Shown piece after piece: positions 24,733-34,016 of a stretch of 64,000 nucleotides of DNA (its first letter is position 1; each line of letters begins with the position of its first letter). The notes under the pieces are model-generated. The model was not told the DNA's origin. It searched no databases and worked only from the letters and a program-made list of their open reading frames with translations. This stretch comes from Peptoniphilus lacydonensis. Its GTDB lineage: Bacteria; Bacillota; Clostridia; Tissierellales; Peptoniphilaceae. A program made the translations under genes and the position numbers. Location of the stretch: NCBI RefSeq assembly GCF_900106515.1, contig NZ_FNWF01000003.1, positions 62,001 to 126,000 of the forward strand, in the 5' to 3' direction.

Positions 24733-24925
24733 AAATATCCCTCATTGTTTCACTACAAGTATTACAGCAAACTTGGGTAGAAAATAAATCGCCATCTTCC
24801 AATACTTTATTTAATTCTACTCGAACTTCTTTTCCACACTTTGGACAGGTGCAAAAGACATTCTCATCATTTATTTCAATGCTTACTTCCATAGAATCAT
24901 TGATTATTTCTTTTACATAAAACAT
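24725..24925 (-). CDS. Small zinc-ribbon protein
   Basis: A 66-residue protein with two Cys pairs, CTCPKCGKE and CCNTCSE, spaced as a zinc ribbon. The start is ATG 24925 behind GGAGG, which overlaps the 3' end of the Rha gene; its stop overlaps the next start by 8 nt. Probably nucleic-acid binding; no family recognised. Confidence 0.6.
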   Translation of the reverse strand: MFYVKEIINDSMEVSIEINDENVFCTCPKCGKEVRVELNKVLEDGDLFSTQVCCNTCSETMRDIYE

Positions 24926-25586
24926 TTTGTACCTCCAATTTTTGCTTGTACCATTCAAGGTGTTTCTTTCTATCTTGATAATTAGGAAATGCTACTAATA
25001 AACCAATATCTACCTTTTGCAAGGTTTCAATCATCTCTATTTGTGATTGATTCAGATATGGTCTTATACTTTTTCCTTTTGGTATATCATTTTCTAATCT
25101 AAATTCTTTTGCACTCTTACCTAAAACGATACGATTCAGCATGTTACACTCATTACTAAAGTGATAAGCTTTTGGATTGTCATGAAGCAATCTTATATTC
25201 TCGGTTAAAAGAGGGAATTCTTTTCTAGCTGATACTAGAGTCTTTATGAATTCTTCCATCTCATTAAATTTCTTAATATAGAGCTCTTTAAATTTCATGG
25301 CTTTTTTGCCCGTGTAACCCATAGCTAAAATAGTAAATCCATCTCTAGTTAATAAATAACATGGTAGATTTCTTCCAGTTACATCCTTATAACTGCTGAG
25401 CTCAAAATTGAGTTCAATAAATTCTTCACTGAGCCCAGATTTGGGTTGAGTGATTGTTTGTATATCTCTTATAACATGAGAGTGCCTCTTTTCAAAAAAC
25501 TCTGCTACAAATCTACTGTCCACTCTTGCAACATCATTGTGATCTGCAAATATTCCATAATCGTTCTTTGGTATTAATTCCTTCAT
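24897..25586 (-). CDS. Rha-family phage regulatory protein
   Basis: A 229-residue protein with the Rha domain in residues ~15-110: VDSRFVAEFFEKRHSHVIRD, FIELNFELSSYKDVTGRNLP, CYLLTRDGFTILAMGYTGKK, and AMKFKELYIKKFNEME. Rha proteins are phage regulators first seen in phi80 and lambdoid phages. The C-terminal 100 residues are a second helical domain without a firm match. The start follows AGGAGG. It lies between polymerase and primase genes. Confidence 0.9.
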   Translation of the reverse strand: MKELIPKNDYGIFADHNDVARVDSRFVAEFFEKRHSHVIRDIQTITQPKSGLSEEFIELNFELSSYKDVTGRNLPCYLLTRDGFTILAMGYTGKKAMKFKELYIKKFNEMEEFIKTLVSARKEFPLLTENIRLLHDNPKAYHFSNECNMLNRIVLGKSAKEFRLENDIPKGKSIRPYLNQSQIEMIETLQKVDIGLLVAFPNYQDRKKHLEWYKQKLEVQNVLCKRNNQ

Positions 25587-25625
25587 TGAATTACCTCCTG
25601 TGAATTTTTAAGAGGTTTCCCTCCT

Positions 25626-25667
25626 AAATCACAGGCAAAGAAATAGAGGAGATTTTTAACCCCCTCT
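25626..25667 (-). terminator. Terminator plus conserved tail, copy 1
   Basis: The minus strand forms AGAGGGG.../...CTCCTCT with a TTAAAAAT loop after the polymerase gene... The hairpin is followed by TTTCTTTGCCTGTGATTT, an 18-nt tail that is repeated exactly at 29977-29994. It lies upstream of Rha in transcription and would end an earlier transcript. Confidence 0.5.
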
Positions 25668-25697
25668 TTAATCTTTTTTATAAAATTTACTTTCAAA

Positions 25698-27599
25698 TCA
25701 ATCTGCATCTAGGATAAGTTCTGGTGCCCAGATAGGAACTATGGACATAATCTCATTTACTTCCTCGATACTAGATGAATCGCTTTCTATAACAACTTCA
25801 TCATGAATATGCATGACGATATTAAATCCTTTTTTCTCAAGTCTCATCATAGCCTCAGCTAAAATATCTCTAGCTATTGCTTGAACAATATTTTCTACAA
25901 ATTTTCCGCCGTAGGATTCAATCTTGTCCCACTTATTTCCAACTACGATTCCTTCGTAAACAATTGATTCTCCACCAAATCGATTCATCCCTATTTTTGC
26001 TTTTGGATAAGCAAGTCTTCTTTTTGAGGGTAATTGTATAAAAAGAATGCCTTTTTCATAGCTAATAACTAGGCTCTTATATTCTTCTTTACTTCTAGTC
26101 TTTACAACTCTTTTTACGACTGCATCTATGTCCCACCAAAGACTCACTATATTTGGATTAGCCTCTCGCCAGGAATCAACTATTGATTGAAGTTCATCTT
26201 CAGACAAACCCATCTCAATACCACCCATTGCTTTAAGAGCACCTAAGGCCCCTTGATAACCACAAGCTAAAGTCGCTATCTTTCCTTTTTGTCTAAGATG
26301 ACCGTTTACTCCATGCTTTTCAACTGGAACGCCAAACATCCTCGATGCTGTTCTGCAATAGATATCTTCTCCATTTTCAAAGGCATCCAGTACCCATTGT
26401 TCTCCTGCAAGCCATGCTAGGACACGGGCCTCTATTGCTGAAAAGTCTGAAATAATAAACCTGGTGTCTTCTTTTGGTATAAAGGCTGTCCTTATTAATT
26501 GGGATAATATATCAGAAGGAGATTCATAGAGAATTTCCATAGTTTCGTAATCTCTATTTTTTACAAGACTCCTAGCTAGTTCTAAATCTTTTAGATTGTT
26601 TCTCCTTAAGTTTTGAACTTGAATGAGCCTTCCTGAATATCTTCCAGTTCTATTTGCTCCATAAAATTGGATCAGACCCCTTGCTCGATTATCTTTTCCT
26701 TTTACATTTTTCATAGCATCATATTTTCTAACTGAAGACTTAGATAATTCCTGCCTAAGTTCCAATACTTCTTTAATATCTCCTTCAGCATTTTTAAGAG
26801 CAGACTCTACATCTTTTTTAGCTAAGGAATCTATCTCTAAGCCTTTCTCATTTAGCCATTCTTTTAACTGTATGGGAGAATTTGGATTCTCAAGACCAGT
26901 TAATTCTATGGCTCTATCCATATTTTCTTCTCGTAATATTTCATCAAATTTAATAGCTGAACCAACTAAAACTTCATCAATTAAAATTCCTCTGTCATTG
27001 ATGTTTTGGTCTATCCAGTAGTTTTCCCATTCTGATTGAGGCATAGGAAAGGCTGATAGTTTTTTCTTTATAGCCATTTCTGTTTCCACATCTCTTTGGT
27101 TATATTTCTTAAAGGTAGACCACTTTTCTAAATCGTGATGTGGTAGATTTCTAGTCCTCATACCATTAGTCTTAGTTGGTATACAAGGAATAGAAAAATA
27201 TCTTATAAGGGCCTTGCCTTCATTCGTCTTTTGCTTATCGAGTTTCAAAACCTCTCCTACTTTTTCAAGGGATAGAGGTAGCCCTAGATAGGCTGACCAA
27301 ATCATGGTGCAGTACCAACCTTGAGGTTTTAGTCTCTCACCTAAAAATCTTGATAGACACATCCTTTCAAAGTTTGCATTAAAGGCCCACTTTTCTATAC
27401 TTTCATCACTAAGTGCTGATAATATTTCCTCAGGAATAATCTCTCCACTTGCTAAATCTACTACCTTAACTTCTCCATCATCAATAGAATAGGCAAAGAG
27501 GAGGATTTCAAAATCCTCACTCTCAGCATATTTGTATACACCACTTTTGCCTAAGTCAACTGAAGAATAGGTCTCAAGATCTATGGACAATCTCTTCAT
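25698..27599 (-). CDS. Phage family A DNA polymerase
   Basis: A 633-residue DNA polymerase I-type enzyme. The N-terminal 3'-5' exonuclease has MKRLSIDLETYSSVDLGKSG (DxE) and YNQRDVETEMAIKKKL. The polymerase domain has RNNLKDLELARSL, FIISDFSAIEARVLAWLAGE (motif A), GHLRQKGKIATLACGYQGAL (motif B), and IVMHIHDEVVIESD (motif C, HDE). It replicates phage DNA with the nearby primase-helicase and ssDNA-binding candidate. ATG 27599 is the natural Met start; a GTG lies 3 codons upstream. Confidence 0.95.
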   Translation of the reverse strand: MKRLSIDLETYSSVDLGKSGVYKYAESEDFEILLFAYSIDDGEVKVVDLASGEIIPEEILSALSDESIEKWAFNANFERMCLSRFLGERLKPQGWYCTMIWSAYLGLPLSLEKVGEVLKLDKQKTNEGKALIRYFSIPCIPTKTNGMRTRNLPHHDLEKWSTFKKYNQRDVETEMAIKKKLSAFPMPQSEWENYWIDQNINDRGILIDEVLVGSAIKFDEILREENMDRAIELTGLENPNSPIQLKEWLNEKGLEIDSLAKKDVESALKNAEGDIKEVLELRQELSKSSVRKYDAMKNVKGKDNRARGLIQFYGANRTGRYSGRLIQVQNLRRNNLKDLELARSLVKNRDYETMEILYESPSDILSQLIRTAFIPKEDTRFIISDFSAIEARVLAWLAGEQWVLDAFENGEDIYCRTASRMFGVPVEKHGVNGHLRQKGKIATLACGYQGALGALKAMGGIEMGLSEDELQSIVDSWREANPNIVSLWWDIDAVVKRVVKTRSKEEYKSLVISYEKGILFIQLPSKRRLAYPKAKIGMNRFGGESIVYEGIVVGNKWDKIESYGGKFVENIVQAIARDILAEAMMRLEKKGFNIVMHIHDEVVIESDSSSIEEVNEIMSIVPIWAPELILDAD

Positions 27600-27774
27600 A
27601 GCTATCACTAAGCTTTGTTAATTCTGCTAAATTATTTTTTCTATCTTCTTTTATTTGTTTTTCTATTTTTCTAATATCTCTATCTAGTTCTTTTAACTGA
27701 GCTTGTAAAAATCCAAGCTTATAACATAAAAAGGACCAAATAGCTAAAACTATCGCTGTAATTAAATAGTCCAT
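27574..27774 (-). CDS. Small membrane-anchored coiled-coil protein
   Basis: A 66-residue protein with one N-terminal hydrophobic helix (YLITAIVLAIWSFLCYKLGF) followed by a charged coiled coil. Its 3' end overlaps the polymerase start by 26 nt. It could tether or partner a replication protein at the membrane; this is inference. No family recognised. Confidence 0.5.
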   Translation of the reverse strand: MDYLITAIVLAIWSFLCYKLGFLQAQLKELDRDIRKIEKQIKEDRKNNLAELTKLSDSYEEIVHRS

Positions 27775-27783
27775 TTCTACCTC

Positions 27784-28335
27784 CTATGCTAAGAAATCTT
27801 CGTCATCATCGTCCATCGCATCGAAGTCATCTGCTGCATTAGACCTATTTCCTAGAGGTTGACCATCTCTTAGTTTTTGAATATTTCCAAGGCCCACGGC
27901 CACTCCTTTATTACCATTTACATTGTAAGCGTAGAAGTTAAGAGATACCCTTGCATAAACTCCTGAGTAGACTTCACTTCTATCAAGAATTGGCTCTACG
28001 TTTCTATCTACAATTTGAGGTGCTGTCATAGAGTTGGCATTTAAGAAGTATGCATCTGCATATGCCTCATCATCTTTTTCTGTATCACCATCTCTTAATG
28101 GAAGTTTGATAGCTTTCTTATTTGGTTTCTTTCCATTGAATTTAGAAAGTCCTTCATCAATAGCAGCATCTACTGCTTTTTCAATTTTCTCAATTGTCTT
28201 TTGGTCACTCTTTGGGATAATGACGGATACTGAGTACCTTTCTTTACCACCATTGATTGACTTTGGTTCCCAGACATTTGCATAAGATAATCTAACTTCA
28301 CCTGTAATTACTTTTGTTTTATTCATATTTGACAT
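27784..28335 (-). CDS. DUF2815 protein, candidate ssDNA-binding protein
   Basis: A 183-residue DUF2815 family protein: TGEVRLSYANVWEPKSINGG, RYSVSVIIPKSDQKTIEKIE, then GVYARVSLNFYAYNVNGNKG and an acidic C-terminal tail (FDAMDDDDEDF). An OB-like core with an acidic tail is the general layout of phage ssDNA-binding proteins. It is always found with DUF2800 and family A polymerase, as here. The ssDNA-binding role is inferred from context. Confidence 0.88.
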   Translation of the reverse strand: MSNMNKTKVITGEVRLSYANVWEPKSINGGKERYSVSVIIPKSDQKTIEKIEKAVDAAIDEGLSKFNGKKPNKKAIKLPLRDGDTEKDDEAYADAYFLNANSMTAPQIVDRNVEPILDRSEVYSGVYARVSLNFYAYNVNGNKGVAVGLGNIQKLRDGQPLGNRSNAADDFDAMDDDDEDFLA

Positions 28336-28336
28336 A

Positions 28337-29449
28337 TTATTTACCTCCGAATTCTTCTTTCACATTTTCAATTACAACTTCTTCTCTTTTATCATTAATG
28401 TTCACTAAGGTAAGTTTGCCTTTTGGTTTTTCTAATAAGTCACTGATATTTTCATCAAAGACTTTCTTACCTAGTAACTTAGTCATAGCTGTGATGCCAA
28501 GTAACTTTTCTTCAAAGGGATTGAATCCCAGTTCTTTTACTTTTTTTACAACTTCATCTTCATCTCGGTATTTCCTATTAGACCTACCTTCGACAAGTTT
28601 TAGGTCTTTCCACCTGTGGCCATTTAGGGCTCTTTCTAATGCATAAGCCTTGATATCTTTGACCCATTGTTCCAGTTCGTCTAGTTTTGGTAGAATCTCT
28701 TCAATTTCATCGTCAGATAGTTCTGGTGGTAGAGTAAATTCATCTTGTGCTAGTTTCAGATTCTCTTCTGCCCTTTTCCTGCATTTATTCTTTGCTTTAC
28801 AGAATATGCACCATTCTCCACAAGAGAATTCTCCTTCTCCTTTGTAAGCTTTCTCTGCTATCTCTCGTACGGTTTCTCCCCACTCATAAAGTTCTATCTT
28901 CTTGATTTCATAAGTTGATATACTACATCTTCTTGGTTGATAGATATGAAGAATTACTTTTTCGATATCATAAATTCCATCAAAGAGAATTAGAGCACCA
29001 AGTCCATATAACATGAGTTGTGAATTCTCTTTAGCATCTACTAAAACTCCCTGACCATACTTTAGATCTATTACATGAAGTTCTTTTCCTCCAACAACTA
29101 CATAGTCAGCAGTTCCAAAGGACTCCTTAACATAGTCTGATAGGTCAAGTCTTTCTTCCACAAACACAGCTGGGCTTTCGTATCTACTTATAACTTCTGC
29201 TACGTATGAGGCATATCCATCAGTTAGCTCATCCATTTCTTCATCATAAAAATCTAAATCCTCTGTTGGGTCTTTAGTATCTAAACCTAATAACTTCTTT
29301 AGTTTATATTCTGCTAAGGCATGAGCTGAGATACCTTCAAGTGCATAGGGACTAACTTCATCTTCGTATTTTTGAGAGAACCTAACGCTTGGCGGACAGT
29401 GAATCCATCTATTAGAAGATGATGCTGATAAAATAGCGTGAGCACCCAT
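28337..29449 (-). CDS. DUF2800 PD-(D/E)XK nuclease
   Basis: A 370-residue Cas4/RecB-like nuclease of the DUF2800 family. Motifs: SSSNRWIHCPPSVRFSQ at the N-terminus, FGTADYVVVGGKELHVIDLK (catalytic Asp...DLK), YGQGVLVDAKENSQLMLYG, and four Cys near CGEWCIFCKAKNKC that may hold an iron-sulfur or zinc site. It probably acts as an exonuclease in phage recombination or replication. It follows the upstream gene with 1-nt overlap. Confidence 0.9.
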   Translation of the reverse strand: MGAHAILSASSSNRWIHCPPSVRFSQKYEDEVSPYALEGISAHALAEYKLKKLLGLDTKDPTEDLDFYDEEMDELTDGYASYVAEVISRYESPAVFVEERLDLSDYVKESFGTADYVVVGGKELHVIDLKYGQGVLVDAKENSQLMLYGLGALILFDGIYDIEKVILHIYQPRRCSISTYEIKKIELYEWGETVREIAEKAYKGEGEFSCGEWCIFCKAKNKCRKRAEENLKLAQDEFTLPPELSDDEIEEILPKLDELEQWVKDIKAYALERALNGHRWKDLKLVEGRSNRKYRDEDEVVKKVKELGFNPFEEKLLGITAMTKLLGKKVFDENISDLLEKPKGKLTLVNINDKREEVVIENVKEEFGGK

Positions 29450-29748
29450 TACAACTTCTCCACATCTGCTACCAAGTCTTTATAGTTACTTGGATCAATC
29501 TCAGATAACTTTTTAGCTCCATACTTTTCTAAGAGTTCTCTTATCTTTGCTGTATGACCTAATCTTGATTTGTCGGCTAGTATCTTTCTAACATCTTCAA
29601 TCTCATAAATCTCTTCGTTCTGATTTACTTTTTCTTCCTTTTTAGGAACTTCCTCATCACTTTCTAGTGCTGTTAGAAGGACACCTATACTAGATGCAAG
29701 ATTCTCTTCATCTTCTTTGATTTCCATCAGTAGCTTTATTCTTGACAT
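29449..29748 (-). CDS. Small helical phage protein
   Basis: A 99-residue acidic protein. The C-terminal part, VRKILADKSRLGHTAKIREL then LEKYGAKKLSEIDPSNYKDL, resembles the rRNA-biogenesis-like/rho-N-like helical module found in phage proteins next to DUF2800. The start is ATG 29748 after AGGAG. Function unknown. Confidence 0.6.
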   Translation of the reverse strand: MSRIKLLMEIKEDEENLASSIGVLLTALESDEEVPKKEEKVNQNEEIYEIEDVRKILADKSRLGHTAKIRELLEKYGAKKLSEIDPSNYKDLVADVEKL

Positions 29749-29941
29749 ATTTTTCTCCTTTCTCGATTTCTCTAACATCCACTGAATCAACTGTCATCCC
29801 AGGGTCTAATAGATAAATTTGTCTGTAGTCTCCAAACAAAAATTTTATTAATCTGTTTGGAATTTTTCCGACTGCACCTTTAAGGACATTTGTCTTTTGT
29901 CCTTTCTTATTTGTTACATTGATGATTATTTTGTGCCTCAT
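29708..29941 (-). CDS. Small conserved phage protein
   Basis: A 77-residue basic protein: MRHKIIINVTNKKGQKTNVL, KIPNRLIKFLFGDYRQIYLL, DPGMTVDSVDVREIEKGEKY. The start is ATG 29941 after AAAGGAGG; it overlaps the next gene by 41 nt. The pattern recurs in Clostridia prophages beside DUF2800/DUF2815 genes, but I know no function. Confidence 0.6.
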   Translation of the reverse strand: MRHKIIINVTNKKGQKTNVLKGAVGKIPNRLIKFLFGDYRQIYLLDPGMTVDSVDVREIEKGEKYVKNKATDGNQRR

Positions 29942-29976
29942 GTTTGCCTCCTTTCTGAAAGGGTCATCTCCCTTAT

Positions 29977-30019
29977 AAATCACAGGCAAAGAAAAAGGAC
30001 GAGTTTTTAACCTCGTCCT
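29977..30019 (-). terminator. Terminator plus conserved tail, copy 2
   Basis: On the minus strand AGGACGAG and CTCGTCCT form an 8-bp stem followed by five T, just after the sigma-like gene. The same TTTCTTTGCCTGTGATTT tail follows as in copy 1 (25626-25643). Confidence 0.7.
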
Positions 30020-30026
30020 AAAATAT

Positions 30027-30614
30027 TTAAAAATTATTTTTGATTGTTTCTTTTGCCTTATCCAAATGTTTCTTAACCGCAGCTGAAGATATGTTCATTA
30101 AATCTGCAATTTCTGACTGCTTGTATCCATCTACATACATCAACTTGATTACTAATCGCTGTTTATCCGTTAATAAAGAAAGTATATCTTCCATATGCTC
30201 CGACCATTCAAATTCTTCATTCATGTCTTTGGATTTAATAGTTGCTATTAATCTTTTATCTGGATCAATATCCCCATCGTTATCGAAATCAAGAGATAAG
30301 TTATAGTTTCTTGGGAATCTTTCCTCCACTTCTCCTTTTAACATGTCCTCATTAGGTTCATATCCATGACTCTTTATAAAGTCGCTTATAAATTCTTGTT
30401 TCCACGCATCTATTTCAGCTTTCTCTTCTTTAGTTCGTTCAGGTCTTAGATTCTTGTTGTTATAGTAAACTTCACTATCATCTAAAGCATGTAGTTTTTT
30501 GATGTCCACTTCTGTTATCCCATCTTTTCCTGGTTTTAGTTCCACTTTTGTTTCATCTGCAAACCTATAAATGTAGGTTTCTCTTTCATCATTTCTTGTC
30601 TTGCGAATTTTCAT
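30027..30614 (-). CDS. Sigma-70 region 4-like transcription factor
   Basis: A 195-residue protein. The N-terminal ~120 residues are of mixed charge without a recognisable domain. The C-terminus is a clear sigma region 4 HTH: LLTDKQRLVIKLMYVDGYKQ, SEIADLMNISSAAVKKHLDK. It is the first gene of the minus-strand phage transcript and could direct early or late transcription. It may bind DNA without being a true sigma, since region 2 is absent. Confidence 0.8.
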   Translation of the reverse strand: MKIRKTRNDERETYIYRFADETKVELKPGKDGITEVDIKKLHALDDSEVYYNNKNLRPERTKEEKAEIDAWKQEFISDFIKSHGYEPNEDMLKGEVEERFPRNYNLSLDFDNDGDIDPDKRLIATIKSKDMNEEFEWSEHMEDILSLLTDKQRLVIKLMYVDGYKQSEIADLMNISSAAVKKHLDKAKETIKNNF

Positions 30615-30635
30615 TAAAATTCCTCCATTCTTTTC

Positions 30636-30784
30636 AATGAAGGAATCTCATGATTTTAGCTAAAATAAGGCACACTAAAAAGACCACAAGCTTATATGAA
30701 GAATTCCTTCATTTTGACTTGCAGCTTGCCTTATTCGGTAAGAAAGCTGACTTTATTAAATTGTTCTACACAGACTCCGAATAA
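30636..30784. other. Non-coding stretch with interleaved inverted repeats
   Basis: Three inverted repeats are interlocked: AATGAAGGAAT (30636-30646) with ATTCCTTCATT (30703-30713); AATAAGGC (30664-30671) with GCCTTATT (30728-30735); TTATTCGG (30731-30738) with CCGAATAA (30777-30784). A palindrome CCTTAGCTAAGG follows at about 30787-30798. The first two interlock as in a pseudoknot and the last two share bases, as in alternative folds. The stretch lies between the divergent phage and defence-island genes. Role unknown. Confidence 0.5.
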
Positions 30785-30874
30785 ATCCTTAGCTAAGGGA
30801 TATATCTATGTAGATTTATAGAAACTTTCATCTCTTTTTTCAAAGCAAAATATCTTTTTATCGAAATTCTGCTT

Positions 30875-30903
30875 TTATCAAAGGTGTGTTCTTGTGATAT
30901 AAT
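30875..30903 (+). promoter_or_regulatory. Promoter of the ABC-3C / restriction operon
   Basis: TTATCA (30875-30880), a 17-bp spacer and TATAAT (30898-30903), pointing into the plus-strand defence genes starting at 31024. Confidence 0.6.
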
Positions 30904-31023
30904 ATATACAAAGACAAATCTTTTCCTTTTATAAATCAATTTTACAAGACACCATTTTTTACATGGGTACAATTTGGTTAATCATGGTTAAAGGTGGTTA
31001 AAACTGAAAGGGGGTATAGAAAA

Positions 31024-32153
31024 TTGGACTTTAAAACTCTTTTCAAAATATTGAAAAATAGAATAAGTGATGGCAATGATGTCCCTTCATTCATGAGGTA
31101 TATCATTGCCATGATTACAGAATTATCAGAAACTGATTGGGATGCTCCAAAAGATCCAACCAATAAAGTTAAGGAGAGTACTTTAAGAAACTACTCGAAG
31201 CAAGGAATCTCGCAGAAATTAGCTAGAAGTATTGTTTATAGGCTGGATAAAGATAACTTTATTAATGAGATTTCAGAGAAACCACTTGATGTCAGAAAAT
31301 TGTTGGCTGATGACATACACCCTTATGATCCTAGTGCAACTGCCGATAATGTATCCGTTATCATTACTGACATTCTTATTGATATTATTAGAACTGCCGC
31401 AGGTCTTACTTCAGCCGATAAACTGAATGAACAAAAGCAATTACAAAGTTCATCAGACTTAAAGTCTAAATATGGTGGATATTTACTAAAAGAATGTGAC
31501 AGCCACTGTGCTATGCCTGGTTGCGGTAAATTACTTTATGTTTCTAAAGATGCAAATGTATCCAATGTTTATGAAATAACTCACATAGATAAAAAGAAAG
31601 AAACATCTATTGATAATTTAATTGCCCTGTGTCCTATGTGTTTCGCTACATATCAGTTAGACAATAGTGCAAAGACATTAAGAATTTAAAAGCTAATAAA
31701 AAATCCCTATCTATTCATATGGAAAATATGCTTGAGCTTAGCACCATAGATTTAGAAAAGGGATTAACTGAAGTTATTATCAGAATAAGTAAGTTGAAAC
31801 AAAAAGATTTTTACGATTTAAGTATGAATCCTAAGGAAATAAATGAAAAAATTGACCCTGATGAAAACTTCTTACTATATAACCAAGTTAAGACAACCGT
31901 GACAACATATTTTATTAAAATCAGGGAAATAATGGAGAATTTAGATAAAGGCAAAATTATTGATTACGAGGAATTACAGCATCAAATGAAGTCAGCTTAC
32001 AAAAAAATAAAGGGTGGAAATAAAAGTAAATCCGAAGTTTTCTATAGTCTTTCCGAGAAACTACATAAAGTAACACTCCAAGAGATTATTTTTTGCCAAG
32101 TAATAGTGTGCTACTTTATTCAAAGTTGTGAGGTATTCGATGCAACTACCTAA
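31024..32153 (+). pseudogene. ABC-three-component system effector/CTD protein, frameshifted
   Basis: Two frames look like one gene. The first (TTG 31024 after a GGGGG ribosome site, stop 31687-31689) has a helical N-terminus and an HNH-like zinc domain: CAMPGCGKLLY, ITHIDKKK, NLIALCPMC. The second, offset by one base, runs to 32153 and ends YFIQSCEVFDA, as in C-terminal domains of ABC-3C proteins. Restoring one A in GCAAAGAC near 31672 joins them as ...NSAKDIKNLKANKK.... ABC-3C systems pair such a protein with a middle component and a DUF2326 ATPase, as seen next. The gene is either inactivated or the base is missing from the assembly. Confidence 0.65.
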
Positions 32154-32364
32154 TAAATTATATTCATACCAAAAAAGCACTCTATCATTGATACCTAGAG
32201 TGCTTAAAGAAGTAAATAAAGGAACTACTAACGTAATAGAACTTTTTCATGCAATTAATCCAAAACTTGAAGATCCTTCAGATTTTTTATCTGTTATGGA
32301 TTTATTATATGCATTAAATGCAATTGAAATATCCGATGAAGGCGAGGTGATAAAATGCTTGTAG
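32140..32364 (+). CDS. ABC-three-component system middle component
   Basis: A 74-residue protein starting at ATG 32140: MQLPNKLYSYQKSTLSLIPR, then VIELFHAINPKLEDPSDFLS, VMDLLYALNAIEISDEGEV. It resembles the small winged-helix-like middle components of ABC-3C systems. It overlaps the upstream gene by 14 nt and the ATPase gene by 10 nt, so the three are translated as a unit. Confidence 0.7.
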   Translation: MQLPNKLYSYQKSTLSLIPRVLKEVNKGTTNVIELFHAINPKLEDPSDFLSVMDLLYALNAIEISDEGEVIKCL

Positions 32365-34016
32365 AAATCTTCTCTCCAGCTTTTAAAGAAAATGGTAATG
32401 TAAGACCACCTATAAAGTTTTCAAAAGGACTAAATGTTATTCAAGGTACTCAAAAAGCCTCAAACTCAATAGGCAAGTCATCTGCTTTATTAGCTATAGA
32501 CTTTGTTTTTGGTGGAGATACTTACCTTGATAGTGACGGTGTTCGCAACCTTGGAAATCATACAATATATTCTTGTTTTGAGTTCGATAAAAAATACTAT
32601 TTTGGACGATCAACTGAAAACCCTGCTACAATCATAATATGTAATAATGATTATTCCGAAACCAATGAATCTATATCAAAAAAAGATTTTCTGAATTTTT
32701 TAATGGAAAAATATGATGCCAACAAAACAGACCTTACTTTTAGGCAATTAATAAGTACCTACTTTAGAATTTATGGAAAGAATAATAGAGATGAAAAGCA
32801 CCCCTTGCAAGGTTATCGAAATCAAAGTACTAAAGAATCTATTAAAATATTGTTAAGCCTTTTTGATTATTATAAAGATATAGAGCCTTTTCATAAAAGG
32901 TATGACTTGGAAGCAGATAAACTCAAGACATTTAAAAATGCAAGAAAGTACAGTTTTATATCTAACTTAATTGGTGGTAAAAAACAATATGAAGAAAATC
33001 TTAAAAGAATTTCTGATTTAAAAGCAGAGTTAGAATCGCTAACTTATACCACAAGTGACAATATCACTCAAGAGGAAATAGAAGACTCAAAAAGATGTGA
33101 ATCATTAAAAGAAAATAAACTTTTGCTCGAAACTCAGCTAACAAGATTACAAAGAAGATCAAACCTTATTGATATAAGTATGGAATATGGACTCATGCCT
33201 ACCGAAGCAGATTTACAAGCTTTGATGGAGTTTTTTCCCAGTGTAGATATAAAGAAAATATATGAAGTTGAAAACTATCACAAAAAACTTTCAAGCATTT
33301 TAAGCACTGAGTTTGAAAAGGAAAAAGAGCTAGTAAATAGTTCGATAAATGAAATAAAAAATACTATTAAGAATATATCCGAGGAGCTTTCTAAGCATAA
33401 AATAAAAAATAGTTTTTCTAAAGAATTCTTAGACAAACATTCTGAGTTGCAAAAACAGATATCAGCACTAGAAGAACAAAATGAAGCTTTTTTAGAAGAG
33501 AATGCTATTAAAGAATCTAAAAATGATGCAAAAGAAAGACTTGAGAAAAATATAGAGAATATATTATCAGAGATATCAACTTCGATAAATAGTAAAATGC
33601 GTGAATTTAACAATAGCTTATACAAAGAAAAGAGAAATTCACCTATAATTACTTTGAAAAATTATAACAGCTATGAGTTTTTTACACCAAAAGATACAGG
33701 GACTGGTACAAATTTTAAAGGTTTAATTCTTTTAGATTTAGCCATCCTTTATCTTTCATCACTTCCTGCCCTTGCCCATGATTCTTTATTTTTTAAGAAT
33801 ATAGATGATGAGGGAATTGATGGAATTATGAAATTATATACAGAAACTGAAAAGCTCAATAAACAGATATTCATTGCCTTTGACAAACAAAGTTCATATA
33901 GTGAGGAAACTTATGAAATTCTTCAAAATAATAAGGTCCTTCAGCTTTATGCAGGTGGCGGTGAGCTTTATGGTAACTCATGGAATAGAGAGGTGAATAA
34001 TGAAACTAAGCTATAA
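32355..34016 (+). CDS. DUF2326 ABC/SMC-like ATPase of an ABC-3C defence system
   Basis: A 553-residue ATPase. Walker A is IQGTQKASNSIGKSSALLAI (residues ~29-48). A long coiled coil fills ~180-430. The DUF2326 C-terminal part contains NFKGLILLDLAILYLSSLPA, then HDSLFFKNIDDEGIDGIM with the acidic D-loop region and IFIAFDKQSSY. The domain order is that of SMC/Rad50-like conflict ATPases. Such ATPases likely sense phage or plasmid DNA and activate an effector; which step is sensed here is unknown. Its stop overlaps the next HTH gene by 17 nt. Confidence 0.85.
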   Translation: MLVEIFSPAFKENGNVRPPIKFSKGLNVIQGTQKASNSIGKSSALLAIDFVFGGDTYLDSDGVRNLGNHTIYSCFEFDKKYYFGRSTENPATIIICNNDYSETNESISKKDFLNFLMEKYDANKTDLTFRQLISTYFRIYGKNNRDEKHPLQGYRNQSTKESIKILLSLFDYYKDIEPFHKRYDLEADKLKTFKNARKYSFISNLIGGKKQYEENLKRISDLKAELESLTYTTSDNITQEEIEDSKRCESLKENKLLLETQLTRLQRRSNLIDISMEYGLMPTEADLQALMEFFPSVDIKKIYEVENYHKKLSSILSTEFEKEKELVNSSINEIKNTIKNISEELSKHKIKNSFSKEFLDKHSELQKQISALEEQNEAFLEENAIKESKNDAKERLEKNIENILSEISTSINSKMREFNNSLYKEKRNSPIITLKNYNSYEFFTPKDTGTGTNFKGLILLDLAILYLSSLPALAHDSLFFKNIDDEGIDGIMKLYTETEKLNKQIFIAFDKQSSYSEETYEILQNNKVLQLYAGGGELYGNSWNREVNNETKL

